Source of the DNA: UBA1737 sp964541525
GTDB lineage: Bacteria > Bacillota_I > Bacilli_A > ML615J-28 > CAG-313
Direction of reading: 5' to 3'
Assembly (NCBI GenBank): GCA_964541525.1
Contig: CAZIQF010000003.1
Span: 1 to 64,000 of the forward strand
Length of the DNA stretch: 64,000 nt
Below the pieces are notes generated by a model. It worked only from the letters and a program-made list of their open reading frames with translations, was not told the DNA's origin and searched no databases. Numbering within the stretch: the first letter of the stretch is position 1; each line of letters begins with the position of its first letter. A program made the translations under genes and the position numbers. This document shows, piece by piece, positions 25,752 through 34,403 of this stretch.

Positions 25752-27831
25752 CTTCTTCAACTCCTTTCATTGACTTACGAACTGTAAATTTAAATAAACG
25801 TTTGTTGAAGCGTTTGCCCATTAAATAAGTAAAAATAAACATTACGCCGAAATATAGAAGGTACGTTTCAATACTAATATAACGCATAAATTTAAGCGCA
25901 GCAGTACTATAAACTAATCCATTTACAAGGAAGCAACTAATTAAGGTAATCATCATTCCTAATAATACAATTTCATAATTTACAACTTTGCTCATGTCAC
26001 GTTTAGTAATTCCAAGTGTTCTTAAAATTTGATAATCTTTAATTCTTGAAGCATAAATTTTTGATAAAATCACATAAGTAATAAAGAAAATTCCAATTAA
26101 ATAGCATGACAATTCAATATTAATAATTAATGAAACAATTCGCATAATAATTATAGTTAAAACATTGTCATTAGTAACTCTACATGGATAAACAACGTCC
26201 AACCCACTTTTTTCAATGTTTTTCATTACACGATCAGCATTACCACTATTTACCTCTACACAAGCAAAATAAGGTTCCAAATCTAAATCAGCATCAACAT
26301 ACACATAAAGTTCAGGCCAATCAATATCATCATACTCAATTTTAATATTCTTATATTCATATGTAGATTCCACTAAAATATTAAGTTCATAGTTCTTATT
26401 TTTAAACTCATTGGGCAAAATTAAAGTTGGTTCTTTTGTTCCAGAATCAAAGTTTGGATAGAATTCATAAACATCTTCTCCATAAATAATTTTGCCTTCA
26501 ATATCAATACAAGCTTTATTCAAGTATGATCTTAATTTATTTGAACCAGTTACAAAATATGCGTACGAATCGCTGATTGCTTCCTCATCTTCTAGTGTTA
26601 CAATTCCTGATAAAATAAATTTTTCATTAGTCAAATTTTTTAAAGAATCAATAACTAATTCCTTACCAACTAATTCAGTAAACATTTTAATCGATCGCTT
26701 ATCATCTTTATCAAGCATTAAAATAAATTCATTATCATTTTCTGGGATATTACCTGCTACTAAATCCGATTTAGGTAGAAAACTATGATAATACACACTT
26801 AAATCCTCAGATCCTAAAGTACAACTCGTCGAATATTGGGCAGCAAAATTATTAATATCATATTCATATTCACTAAGCAATGAAGAATCGATTGTTTCAC
26901 AATTATTATTAAAAACAAAAACATAATTATCTAATTGATTATTGAAATCAGATGTACTCATTGTTTGAGAAAATCCTGATGAAATAGCTTGAGCAATAAA
27001 TAAGAAAGCAAACGAAATAATTAAAAAAATCAAACTTGTAACAATGGTTTTTCTTGGTGTAAACATTAAATTACTAGTTGCAATATTAAATAAGACCTTT
27101 CTTGGTAATGGTTTATAATCCAAATCAAGTTCTTCTTTTTCATCTTCTTCAACTTGTTTATAAATAATATCTTCAATAATTTTACCATCCGCCATTTTTA
27201 TTTGCCGAGTTACAATATCAGCTACTTCTGGATAATTATGCGTAACAATTAAAACAAGTTTATCTTTGGCAACCTCTTTAATTAATTTAATAATTTCAGT
27301 AGCAGTCGCTGAATCTAAATTTCCAGTAGGTTCATCACAAGCTAAAATTTCACAATCGCCAGCAAGAGCTCTCGCTATAACACATCGTTGTTTCTCACCA
27401 CCAGATAGTTTCGTACCTCGATGATGTTCACGACCTTTTAATCCAACTTTTTCTATCAATAATAATGCTTCAGCTTTTGCTTCAACCTTAGTTTTACCTT
27501 TTAATAAAAGGGGGATCATAACATTATCTAAAACACTATAAGAATCTAATATATTATAATTTTGAAAAATAAAACCGACTTTATTTTTTCTAAAATCATC
27601 CATATCTGATAAAGTAAAATAGGAAGTTTCATTACCTTTATAATAAATTTCCCCTTCATCAAAATTATCAATTTTACTGATTACATTTAGTAGTGTGGAT
27701 TTACCACTACCGGATTCACCAGTTATAGCAATGATTTCATTTTTTGAAAACTTAATGTTAATATTTTGTAGTCCAATATTGGCAACACCATTATTAGTAT
27801 AAAACTTTTGAACATTTTTAAACTCAATCAT
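25738..27831 (-). CDS. ABC transporter, ATPase fused to MacB/FtsX-type permease (first subunit)
   Basis: A 697-residue fusion: ABC ATPase (Walker A GESGSGKST, signature LSGGEKQR, Walker B ILACDEPTGNLDS) at about 1-220, a first transmembrane helix near 265-290, an extracytoplasmic domain of about 270 residues, and three C-terminal helices. It has the same architecture as the next gene but a different external domain. AAAGGAG precedes the ATG. ATPase and permease are usually separate genes in BceAB-type exporters, so a tandem pair of fusions in one operon is notable. No sensor kinase adjoins it. Confidence 0.87.
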   Translation of the reverse strand: MIEFKNVQKFYTNNGVANIGLQNINIKFSKNEIIAITGESGSGKSTLLNVISKIDNFDEGEIYYKGNETSYFTLSDMDDFRKNKVGFIFQNYNILDSYSVLDNVMIPLLLKGKTKVEAKAEALLLIEKVGLKGREHHRGTKLSGGEKQRCVIARALAGDCEILACDEPTGNLDSATATEIIKLIKEVAKDKLVLIVTHNYPEVADIVTRQIKMADGKIIEDIIYKQVEEDEKEELDLDYKPLPRKVLFNIATSNLMFTPRKTIVTSLIFLIISFAFLFIAQAISSGFSQTMSTSDFNNQLDNYVFVFNNNCETIDSSLLSEYEYDINNFAAQYSTSCTLGSEDLSVYYHSFLPKSDLVAGNIPENDNEFILMLDKDDKRSIKMFTELVGKELVIDSLKNLTNEKFILSGIVTLEDEEAISDSYAYFVTGSNKLRSYLNKACIDIEGKIIYGEDVYEFYPNFDSGTKEPTLILPNEFKNKNYELNILVESTYEYKNIKIEYDDIDWPELYVYVDADLDLEPYFACVEVNSGNADRVMKNIEKSGLDVVYPCRVTNDNVLTIIIMRIVSLIINIELSCYLIGIFFITYVILSKIYASRIKDYQILRTLGITKRDMSKVVNYEIVLLGMMITLISCFLVNGLVYSTAALKFMRYISIETYLLYFGVMFIFTYLMGKRFNKRLFKFTVRKSMKGVEEDDQD

Positions 27832-27852
27832 TCTTAACTCCTTTTAATAATT

Positions 27853-29523
27853 TTATTTTAATTCATTAATTACTGGCACAATAATTGGGCGATGTTTAGT
27901 ATAACGCCAAATTATTTTTTGAACTTCTTCAGAAATAGCATTTTCAACATTTGCTAATTGCCAACTTTTCTTTCTAAAAGTGTTAACGATCAATCGCTCA
28001 ATAATGCCTGAAAGAGCATCAGTGAGTTCTGTTTCACCAAAGGAATGACTAAATCCTCTAGATGCAATGGAAATTTTTCCAATAATTTGTTTATTTCGAA
28101 GATCTACTGTTACATAAACAAAAATAATTCCTTCCTCTGCGAGGCAACTACGTTCAGCAATAATATCATTATCAACAACCCCCACTGATGAACCATCAAT
28201 AAAAATATCACCAACATGAATCATTTGATTTTCTTCATCTTTAATCCCATCGGTAAAAGATGCAACTTCACCATTGTCTAATAAAATAATATTATTATCT
28301 TTAAATCCAGCTTCTTTCGCAACTAGTGATTGTTCATACATATGACGATACTCGCCCTTAATTGGAATTACATATTTAGGTCTTAGCATTGAATAAAGCA
28401 TTTTTAGATCTTCTGGTGAAGCATGAGCACTTCTTAAAATTGTTTTATCAAAAATTGTCAAATTAGTATCATACTCATATAAGGTGTTAATAGCATTAGT
28501 AGCTAATTTTTCTGTTCCTGGTACGGGTGGGCACATCAAGATTACCTTATCTTCAGGTGTAAACTTAATATTTAAATCATCATCAGTTGCCATCTTAACC
28601 AAAGTTGAATATGGCTCGTTTCTAAAACCAGTAACAATAATAACAATATTTTCTAAATTAGCCAATTCTTCTTTAGAATAACTACTTAATTCTACTTTTG
28701 CATCCTTAGGAATTCTTAAATAATTAGACTTAATTGCAACTTCAATAATTCTTTCACCTTTTTTAGAAATAACTGCAATCTTTTTCCCTTCTTCAATACT
28801 TAAGTCAATAACCTTTTGAATTCGAATTAAATCAGTCGAATATGCTCCAATAAAAATCCGTTTATAATCTTTGTGAATTACATTTCGATAATTATGTTCA
28901 AGCAATGAATCATTACTGATTCTACCGATTGCTCCAGCATTAAGACTTTCCGATAACAAAGCAAGAACTTTACTCTTACCTAAATCTGTGATTTTATCAA
29001 AAGTCGTCTGATAAGTTCCATTAATACTAGTACCAAAATTAAAGTCAGTGCAGTAAACAATATTACCATCTTTAGTTGCGATATTAATTCCCATTGACTC
29101 AGGTATACTATGTGTAGTATTAAAGAAAGTCACATCAATTCCATTAAAACTCATTACCTTATTTGCATTAATCCGGTATAGTTTATAATTGTTAACTCGC
29201 ATATGATTTTCAACTAAACTATTTTCTAAAATACTAATTGTAAAATGAGTACCATAAACACGCACTGGTAAATACTTTAATAAATAGGGAATTGCACCAA
29301 TCTGATCTTCATGACCATGCGAAATAAATAGTCCTTCAATATCATTTTTTCTTTGAATTAAATAATCGATATCAGGAATTACTGCATCGATTCCATACAT
29401 ATCAATATCAGGATATTTCATTCCAGCATCTAAAATAAAAATTTTGTTGTCAACCTCAACGACATACATATTTTTACCATTTTCACCTAGGCCACCTAGC
29501 CCCATTATTCTTATTTTTGACAT
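27853..29523 (-). CDS. rnjB: RNase J family ribonuclease, J2-like with substituted active-site residues
   Basis: A 556-residue metallo-beta-lactamase/beta-CASP protein. The N-terminus MGLGGLGENGKNMYVVE and the C-terminal domain ending KHRPIIVPVINE are typical of RNase J. The metal motif reads SHGHEDQIG, with Gln where active J1 has His (HGHEDHIGG), and the late motif reads IPIKGEYRH where J1 has IPIHGEYR. The other ligands (THSIP, CTDF, the His of RSAHAS) remain. B. subtilis RNase J2 is also altered at these two positions, so this may be the weakly active partner of a J1 elsewhere. It lies 21 bases before the ABC pair. Confidence 0.85.
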   Translation of the reverse strand: MSKIRIMGLGGLGENGKNMYVVEVDNKIFILDAGMKYPDIDMYGIDAVIPDIDYLIQRKNDIEGLFISHGHEDQIGAIPYLLKYLPVRVYGTHFTISILENSLVENHMRVNNYKLYRINANKVMSFNGIDVTFFNTTHSIPESMGINIATKDGNIVYCTDFNFGTSINGTYQTTFDKITDLGKSKVLALLSESLNAGAIGRISNDSLLEHNYRNVIHKDYKRIFIGAYSTDLIRIQKVIDLSIEEGKKIAVISKKGERIIEVAIKSNYLRIPKDAKVELSSYSKEELANLENIVIIVTGFRNEPYSTLVKMATDDDLNIKFTPEDKVILMCPPVPGTEKLATNAINTLYEYDTNLTIFDKTILRSAHASPEDLKMLYSMLRPKYVIPIKGEYRHMYEQSLVAKEAGFKDNNIILLDNGEVASFTDGIKDEENQMIHVGDIFIDGSSVGVVDNDIIAERSCLAEEGIIFVYVTVDLRNKQIIGKISIASRGFSHSFGETELTDALSGIIERLIVNTFRKKSWQLANVENAISEEVQKIIWRYTKHRPIIVPVINELK

Positions 29524-29642
29524 TTTATATTCCTCTTTTATAATAATTATATTCTGTTAAATTATACCATATTTATTGATAAATTGCAAACTAATCAATA
29601 TCATCTGATCTATAAAACCAATTTTATCCTTAATTAAATCAT

Positions 29643-29670
29643 AAAAAACTATTTAGAAATCCTAAATAGT
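29643..29670 (-). terminator. Terminator of the spoVA operon
   Basis: On the minus strand ACTATTTAG pairs with CTAAATAGT around a 5-nt loop, followed by a T-run. It begins directly after the spoVAF stop codon. Confidence 0.85.
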
Positions 29671-31008
29671 CTATTTTTTAATATTATATGGTTTTCGAAA
29701 CAACTGTTTAAATAAGGCTTTTAAGTTAAAAGGGATTAATGGATATAAATATGATCTTGTGAAACTCTTTAAATTTGCTAAATAAATAATTAATAGTAAA
29801 ATACCTATAATCAATCCATAAATTTTAAAAACAAAAATCAGTAAAAGTAATAATAGATTCATCATTTTATTTGCAAGTGATAATTCATAACTTGGAGTAA
29901 TGTAGGATGACAAAGCTGAAATACATCCTAAAAAATCTATTTCTTCCATAACTATTCCTAAATCAACTGCCATATTACCTATAACTATCCCTGCAATCAA
30001 ACCCATTGAAGTAGATAGAGCTGAAGGCGTATGAATTGATGCCATTCTAATTATTTCAATTGCAATTTCAATTAAGATGATTTGTAAAAAAACTTGATTG
30101 ATATTAACATGATTGGTAATATATCCGCTTAAATATAAGGTAAACCAAATTGGAATTAATAAAAAACCACCGATAATACCAAAAAAGCGAATAATTCTTA
30201 AATATGATCCAGCCAGGATTGTTTGCCTAAACTCTTCAGCATGTTGCATATGATCAAAAATCGAAACTGGTCCTAAAATTGCTGAAGGTGATGTATCAAC
30301 TAAAATACCAAACATACCTTGATATAAATGTGAAGAAAAAGTATCTGGTCTTTCAGTGTATTTAACTAATGGATAGGGTGAAAAAGGAGACTTAATTAAA
30401 AGTTCTTCTAATGCTTTATCACTCATTGTCAATTCTGTGGTTTCCACTTTTTTTAATTTGCCTTTAATATCATCCAAAATCTCTGACTTGATTTTATCTT
30501 GTAAATAAACTAAAACAACATAGGTATTACTGCTTGTACCTAACTGATATTTTTCAAAAATTAAATTAGGGTTAGCAATTCTTCTTCTGACTAAAGCAAT
30601 ATTGGTGCTAATCGTTTCAGTAAAACCATCTCGACTTCCTCTTACCACTTTTTCACCATCAGGTTCACCTATTGTCCTACCGGGATACTTTTTAACATCA
30701 GCTAAAATTACCAGTGGATCATTTTCAATAAAAATCCCCATTTCTCCTTTTAGGATATTTGCAACAATATTATCAATATCTTTAGTTTTGGAAATTGTTG
30801 CTGACATTAGGTGTTTAACTAAATTATCTGCTGTTACCGCTACAACTTGATAATTGACAATACTAAAAATCAAATCATTAATTTTATCACCATCGGTTAA
30901 AAAATCCAAAAAAATAAAGCCAATTTTTTTACCTTGTAATTCTAAAATTCGATATTTAACATCAAATGATAAATGCGAATTTAACTTTTCCAATACTTGA
31001 TTAAACAT
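29671..31008 (-). CDS. spoVAF: SpoVAF/GerA-family spore membrane protein
   Basis: A 445-residue GerA-family protein: a soluble N-terminal half (about 1-255, with GSRDGFTETISTN at about 125-137) and about five transmembrane helices in the C-terminal half. Its place as last gene of spoVAC-D-Eb-F identifies it as SpoVAF rather than a germinant receptor A subunit. In Bacillus SpoVAF modulates the SpoVA channel during germination. An ATG at 31012-31014 overlaps the spoVAE stop, but AAAGG abuts it; the ATG two codons on, at 31008, has proper spacing. Confidence 0.88.
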   Translation of the reverse strand: MFNQVLEKLNSHLSFDVKYRILELQGKKIGFIFLDFLTDGDKINDLIFSIVNYQVVAVTADNLVKHLMSATISKTKDIDNIVANILKGEMGIFIENDPLVILADVKKYPGRTIGEPDGEKVVRGSRDGFTETISTNIALVRRRIANPNLIFEKYQLGTSSNTYVVLVYLQDKIKSEILDDIKGKLKKVETTELTMSDKALEELLIKSPFSPYPLVKYTERPDTFSSHLYQGMFGILVDTSPSAILGPVSIFDHMQHAEEFRQTILAGSYLRIIRFFGIIGGFLLIPIWFTLYLSGYITNHVNINQVFLQIILIEIAIEIIRMASIHTPSALSTSMGLIAGIVIGNMAVDLGIVMEEIDFLGCISALSSYITPSYELSLANKMMNLLLLLLIFVFKIYGLIIGILLLIIYLANLKSFTRSYLYPLIPFNLKALFKQLFRKPYNIKK

Positions 31009-31010
31009 TA

Positions 31011-31361
31011 TCATCCTTTGGGCTTAAATATTAACGCAATAATAAAAGCAGATATAACAGCAAACGATAAACCTGATGACGATAGTTCAAACATGCCAGT
31101 TAAAATTCCAACATAACCATCATTTAAAGCAGCTTCAACTGCTGCATGCGTTAAACTATGACCAAAATTAGTAATGGGAACAAGTGCTCCTGCGCCAGCA
31201 AATTCTAATAAACCATCATATAAATTAAAAGCTTCCAATACTGCACCTACAATGACATAAAGCAAAGTTAAATGAATTGGTAACAATTTAAAAAAATCCA
31301 TTAAAAATTGAGCAATTAAACAAAATGCACCACCGATTAAAAATGCATACAAAAAATTCAT
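31011..31361 (-). CDS. spoVAE: Stage V sporulation protein AE (SpoVAEb)
   Basis: A 116-residue membrane protein with about four hydrophobic segments and the family signature GAGALVPITNFGHSLTHAA. It is paralogous to SpoVAC, which has GAGTIIPITGFANSMSSSA at the matching place. In Bacillus, SpoVAC, D and Eb together move dipicolinic acid across the inner spore membrane. AAAGGGTG precedes the ATG. No SpoVAEa partner is present, which is the common minimal set. Confidence 0.92.
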   Translation of the reverse strand: MNFLYAFLIGGAFCLIAQFLMDFFKLLPIHLTLLYVIVGAVLEAFNLYDGLLEFAGAGALVPITNFGHSLTHAAVEAALNDGYVGILTGMFELSSSGLSFAVISAFIIALIFKPKG

Positions 31362-31363
31362 TT

Positions 31364-32368
31364 TTACACCCTTTCTAGTACGATTGCATGAGCAATACCG
31401 GGAATTGTTTCACCTTGTGCGACAATTATCGGATTCATTAATGCTCCTGTTGCAATAACTAATACTTTTTTTAGTTTATTTTCTAACATTTGTTTAGCAA
31501 CATATCCTAAGGTTACTAAACTTACACATCCACAACCACTTCCACCGGCATGAACATCTTGTTTTTCTAAATCATATAACATTTTACCCGTATCATTATA
31601 ATTATCACCTAATTCAATTCCATATGCTTTAACCATCTTTTTAAAAACTTCACTGCCATAAGTGGACAAATCACCAGTTAAAATTAAATCATAATCATCT
31701 GGACTCACTGCAAAATCATGTAGATGATTTCTTAATGTTTCAGCAGCAGCTGGAGCCATGGCTCTTCCCATGTCTTGGGCATCAGTAACATTACCATCAA
31801 CGACTTTGCCAATTGTTGCACATTTAATCCTAATCAAAGATGGAATTGGTGATACTAACCCAACACCACAACCGGTTGCTGTAGTTGTAAGTGAAGTTGG
31901 TTTTTGTCCACCATATTCAGTTGGATATCTAAATTGTCTTTCACTTGTTGCGTTATGGCTAGAAGCACTACATAAAATATAATTCCCATAATTTGAATCA
32001 ACAAGCATACTTCCAAGAATCAATGATTCGGTCATTGTTGAACATGCAGCAAACACCCCAAAATAAGGAATATTATAATCACGAAGGACATAATTAGTAC
32101 ATACCAACTGATTATTTAAATCACCACCTATATATAAGTCGATTGCATCAGAAGTTATTCCCTCTTTTAACAAAGCAATTTCAATCGCACTATTTAACAT
32201 TACTTGTTCGGCTTTTTCCCACGAATCATAACCCGCATATGAATCCTCATAATATTTATCAATATATTGTCCTAAGGGACCATCATGTTCCATCAAACCA
32301 CTTACAGTACCACTCGATACTAAATATGCATGATTAAAAATAACACTGTTTTTTCCTACTTTGTACAT
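31364..32368 (-). CDS. spoVAD: Stage V sporulation protein AD
   Basis: A 334-residue thiolase-fold protein that binds dipicolinic acid and works with SpoVAC and SpoVAEb. Typical segments are VGKNSVIFNHAYLVSSGTVSG at the N-terminus, FAACSTMTESL with the thiolase-like Cys, and DVHAGGSGCGC. Length is standard. AGGATG precedes the ATG, and gene spacing of 2 to 4 bases indicates one transcript with spoVAC and spoVAE. Confidence 0.95.
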   Translation of the reverse strand: MYKVGKNSVIFNHAYLVSSGTVSGLMEHDGPLGQYIDKYYEDSYAGYDSWEKAEQVMLNSAIEIALLKEGITSDAIDLYIGGDLNNQLVCTNYVLRDYNIPYFGVFAACSTMTESLILGSMLVDSNYGNYILCSASSHNATSERQFRYPTEYGGQKPTSLTTTATGCGVGLVSPIPSLIRIKCATIGKVVDGNVTDAQDMGRAMAPAAAETLRNHLHDFAVSPDDYDLILTGDLSTYGSEVFKKMVKAYGIELGDNYNDTGKMLYDLEKQDVHAGGSGCGCVSLVTLGYVAKQMLENKLKKVLVIATGALMNPIIVAQGETIPGIAHAIVLERV

Positions 32369-32372
32369 TTGA

Positions 32373-32810
32373 TCACATCCTAAATAAATAAATGATTGTA
32401 CCGATAAAAAAAGCGGAAATTATACCTGTTGCAACAACGGCACCAGCTAATTTAAACATATTGGTTAAAATTCCTAAAACAATTCCTTCACTTTTACTTT
32501 CTAAAGCTGATGAAGACATTGAATTAGCAAAGCCTGTAATTGGAATAATCGTTCCTGCTCCAGCTTTTTCACCAATATTATCAAAAATACCAATACCAGT
32601 TAATATGGCAGTTAATGATACAATCACAATTGTCATTAATACTTGGGCAGTAGACTTTTCCATTTTAAAGACTTGAATAAATAAATAGATCACAATCTCG
32701 CCAAATAAGCAAATTCCACCACCAATTAAAAAGGCTTTAAGCATATTTTTAAATATTGGACGTTTAATTTTTTCTTCTTCTAAAATTTTTGTATAGATTT
32801 TATTTTTCAA
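32373..32810 (-). CDS. spoVAC: Stage V sporulation protein AC, TTG start
   Basis: A 145-residue membrane protein with four hydrophobic segments and GAGTIIPITGFANSM; in Bacillus it is the mechanosensitive part of the dipicolinate channel. The frame opens at a GTG at 32819, but that codon is fused to the AAGGAG site. The TTG at 32810 lies 8 bases from it and gives MKNKIYTKI, so I use it. It is the first gene of the spoVA operon, 76 bases after sigF, with a terminator and a sigma-G-like promoter between. Confidence 0.92.
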   Translation of the reverse strand: MKNKIYTKILEEEKIKRPIFKNMLKAFLIGGGICLFGEIVIYLFIQVFKMEKSTAQVLMTIVIVSLTAILTGIGIFDNIGEKAGAGTIIPITGFANSMSSSALESKSEGIVLGILTNMFKLAGAVVATGIISAFFIGTIIYLFRM

Positions 32811-32833
32811 ACTAATCACTCCTTACTTTTCCT

Positions 32834-32863
32834 TATTTTGCTACATTTTTTTAATTTTTATGC
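32834..32863 (-). promoter_or_regulatory. Sigma-G/sigma-F-like promoter of the spoVA operon
   Basis: On the minus strand GCATA (32859-32863), exactly 18 nt, then CAAAATA (32834-32840) match the Bacillus sigma-G form GYATR-N18-CATnnTA with one mismatch. The start would fall near 32827, just before the spoVAC ribosome site. Confidence 0.6.
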
Positions 32864-32894
32864 AAAAAAAGCCTAATATTTTATTATTAAGCTT
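32864..32894 (-). terminator. Terminator between sigF and spoVAC
   Basis: On the minus strand AAGCTTAATA pairs with TATTAGGCTT (10 positions including one G-T), followed by a T-run. The stem begins within the sigF end. It separates the spoIIA and spoVA transcripts. Confidence 0.8.
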
Positions 32895-33468
32895 CACCTT
32901 TAATTTTCAATGCAACTTTTTTCAACTTTCTTGAAATAGTCGCTTGTGATGTTCCCATTTTTTTCGCAATTTCCGCCTGATTTAACTTGTAATGAACATA
33001 ATAACGCCAAAGTAATTCTTCTTCACTTGTTAAATCATAGTCTAAAACAAAATTTGAATCCTTGATTGAATCAACTAAATCATCATCTAAATAAATAATT
33101 TTATCAACTTTGGAAATAGCTTCAAAGAAAGTTTCCTTTGTTATCCTAAGTTCATTAATTAATTCATCGGTAGTCTTATCACAATTTTTTGACACATATG
33201 AACGAATTTGATTATACTTTTTCTTTCCATATAAATTTAATTTTGCATATTCTTTCGATACTTCACCTAAAATATATTTAAATGCATATGTTGATAATTT
33301 TACAGCATAATTTTCATCATAATGCTTAATTGCTTTAAATAAACCAACTAACCCAGCTTGATATAAATCTTCCTCATCAAATTTAGATACTTTAAATCGT
33401 TTAACAATACTATGGATATAAGGTTGATATTCAATCAGTAACTTTTCCGTTTTTTCATCACTAGGCAT
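32887..33468 (-). CDS. sigF: Forespore sigma factor SigF, shortened form
   Basis: The 193-residue sigma-70 protein shows region 2 (EEDLYQAGLVGLFKAIKHYD and YAFKYILGEV) and region 4 with a helix-turn-helix (NQAEIAKKMGTSQATISRKL). Bacillus SigF has 255 residues; the N-terminus and region 3 are visibly shorter here. The identification rests on the preceding spoIIAA-spoIIAB pair. The ATG at 33468 overlaps the spoIIAB stop (ATGCCTAG); the frame extends further upstream inside spoIIAB, which I reject as start. Its activity should be controlled by SpoIIAB binding. Confidence 0.92.
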   Translation of the reverse strand: MPSDEKTEKLLIEYQPYIHSIVKRFKVSKFDEEDLYQAGLVGLFKAIKHYDENYAVKLSTYAFKYILGEVSKEYAKLNLYGKKKYNQIRSYVSKNCDKTTDELINELRITKETFFEAISKVDKIIYLDDDLVDSIKDSNFVLDYDLTSEEELLWRYYVHYKLNQAEIAKKMGTSQATISRKLKKVALKIKGEA

Positions 33469-33880
33469 AATTTTTTTGCATATAAATTTTTGTTCCAATT
33501 CCCACTGCTGAATCAATTTTTAATGAATCTGTAAATACCTCCATAATTGTAAATCCCAGCCCAGCTCTCTCTTCATCAAATTTGCTAGAATAGAGTGGTT
33601 CTTTCGCAACATCGATATTTTCAATGCCAACACCTTGATCAATAACATTCATATAAATAATGTTATCATCATATGCCAGTTTGACAACAACATATTTCGA
33701 TTCATCATTTTCATAGCCATGAACAATTGCATTTGTAACTGCTTCTGATAAGGCCGTTTTAAGTTCATTAACTAAAGTCATCGGCAAATCTAATTCAACT
33801 AAGAAGCCAATCAAAATCGCTCTTGCCGTTTGAACATTTTGAATTTTTGCTGGAAAAGTAAATTCTAACTCATTATTCAT
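33461..33880 (-). CDS. spoIIAB: Anti-sigma F factor and serine kinase SpoIIAB
   Basis: A 139-residue GHKL-fold kinase. The N box EAVTNAIVHGYEN and G1 box VIDQGVGIENI are present. It binds and inhibits SigF and phosphorylates SpoIIAA. Length nearly equals that of Bacillus SpoIIAB (146). GGGGGTGG precedes the ATG, and the gene overlaps spoIIAA by 4 bases and sigF by 8, the conserved coupling of this operon. Confidence 0.95.
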   Translation of the reverse strand: MNNELEFTFPAKIQNVQTARAILIGFLVELDLPMTLVNELKTALSEAVTNAIVHGYENDESKYVVVKLAYDDNIIYMNVIDQGVGIENIDVAKEPLYSSKFDEERAGLGFTIMEVFTDSLKIDSAVGIGTKIYMQKNYA

Positions 33881-34230
33881 GATACCACCCCCAATATTTT
33901 ATCTGCATTATTTTCACTATTCGCAACACTACAAATTCTTTTTAAACCTGATAAATTAAAAATTTTCATAATTGTCTCGTTCATTGAACAAATAACAATA
34001 CTACCACCTTTACGTCTTACCTCACCATACCGGCCAATAATAAAACCAATACCAGTACTATCCATAAAAGCTAATTTTTCTAAATTAATTACTAAATTAA
34101 CAATCGAATACTTTTTCATAATCTCGCACACTTTCTTTTTTAATGTTTCCACATTCGATTGATCAAGTTCGCCATCTAGGCGAATTACAAGACGATTTTT
34201 TTTAATCGCCATTTGTACTTTTAAACCCAT
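33877..34230 (-). CDS. spoIIAA: Anti-anti-sigma factor SpoIIAA
   Basis: A 117-residue STAS-domain protein. The phosphorylatable Ser is in FMDSTGIGF at residue 58, as in the Bacillus protein. Unphosphorylated SpoIIAA frees SigF by sequestering SpoIIAB; the phosphatase SpoIIE is not in this window. A very strong AAGGGGGAG site precedes the ATG. First gene of the spoIIA operon. Confidence 0.96.
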   Translation of the reverse strand: MGLKVQMAIKKNRLVIRLDGELDQSNVETLKKKVCEIMKKYSIVNLVINLEKLAFMDSTGIGFIIGRYGEVRRKGGSIVICSMNETIMKIFNLSGLKRICSVANSENNADKILGVVS

Positions 34231-34252
34231 TTTATCTCCCCCTTCTATAATG

Positions 34253-34281
34253 ATTATAACAAAACACTATTTTCATTTCAA
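34253..34281 (-). promoter_or_regulatory. Near-consensus sigma-A promoter of the spoIIA operon
   Basis: On the minus strand TTGAAA (34276-34281), 17 nt, TATAAT (34253-34258). It lies 22 bases before the spoIIAA ATG. No sigma-H-like GAAT element or 0A box was seen between the dacF terminator and this promoter. Confidence 0.75.
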
Positions 34282-34359
34282 TACTTTTTCTAAAATCTTA
34301 CAAAAAATGAAAATATTATTTTTTAAAAACTAATCTATTTTTATCTAAACTCCTAAAAT

Positions 34360-34391
34360 AAAAAAGAAACACTTTTATTTGTGCTTCTTTT
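34360..34391 (-). terminator. dacF terminator
   Basis: On the minus strand AAAAGAAGCAC pairs with GTGTTTCTTTT (11 positions, one G-T), followed by TTTATTTT. It separates dacF from spoIIAA. Confidence 0.8.
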
Positions 34392-34403
34392 AGTCAGATT
34401 AGT

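Noticed and set aside
29671..31014. Naming the GerA-family gene after spoVAE as a germinant receptor subunit
   Set aside because: Its position as last gene of spoVAC-D-E fits SpoVAF, and no B or C subunit genes adjoin it.
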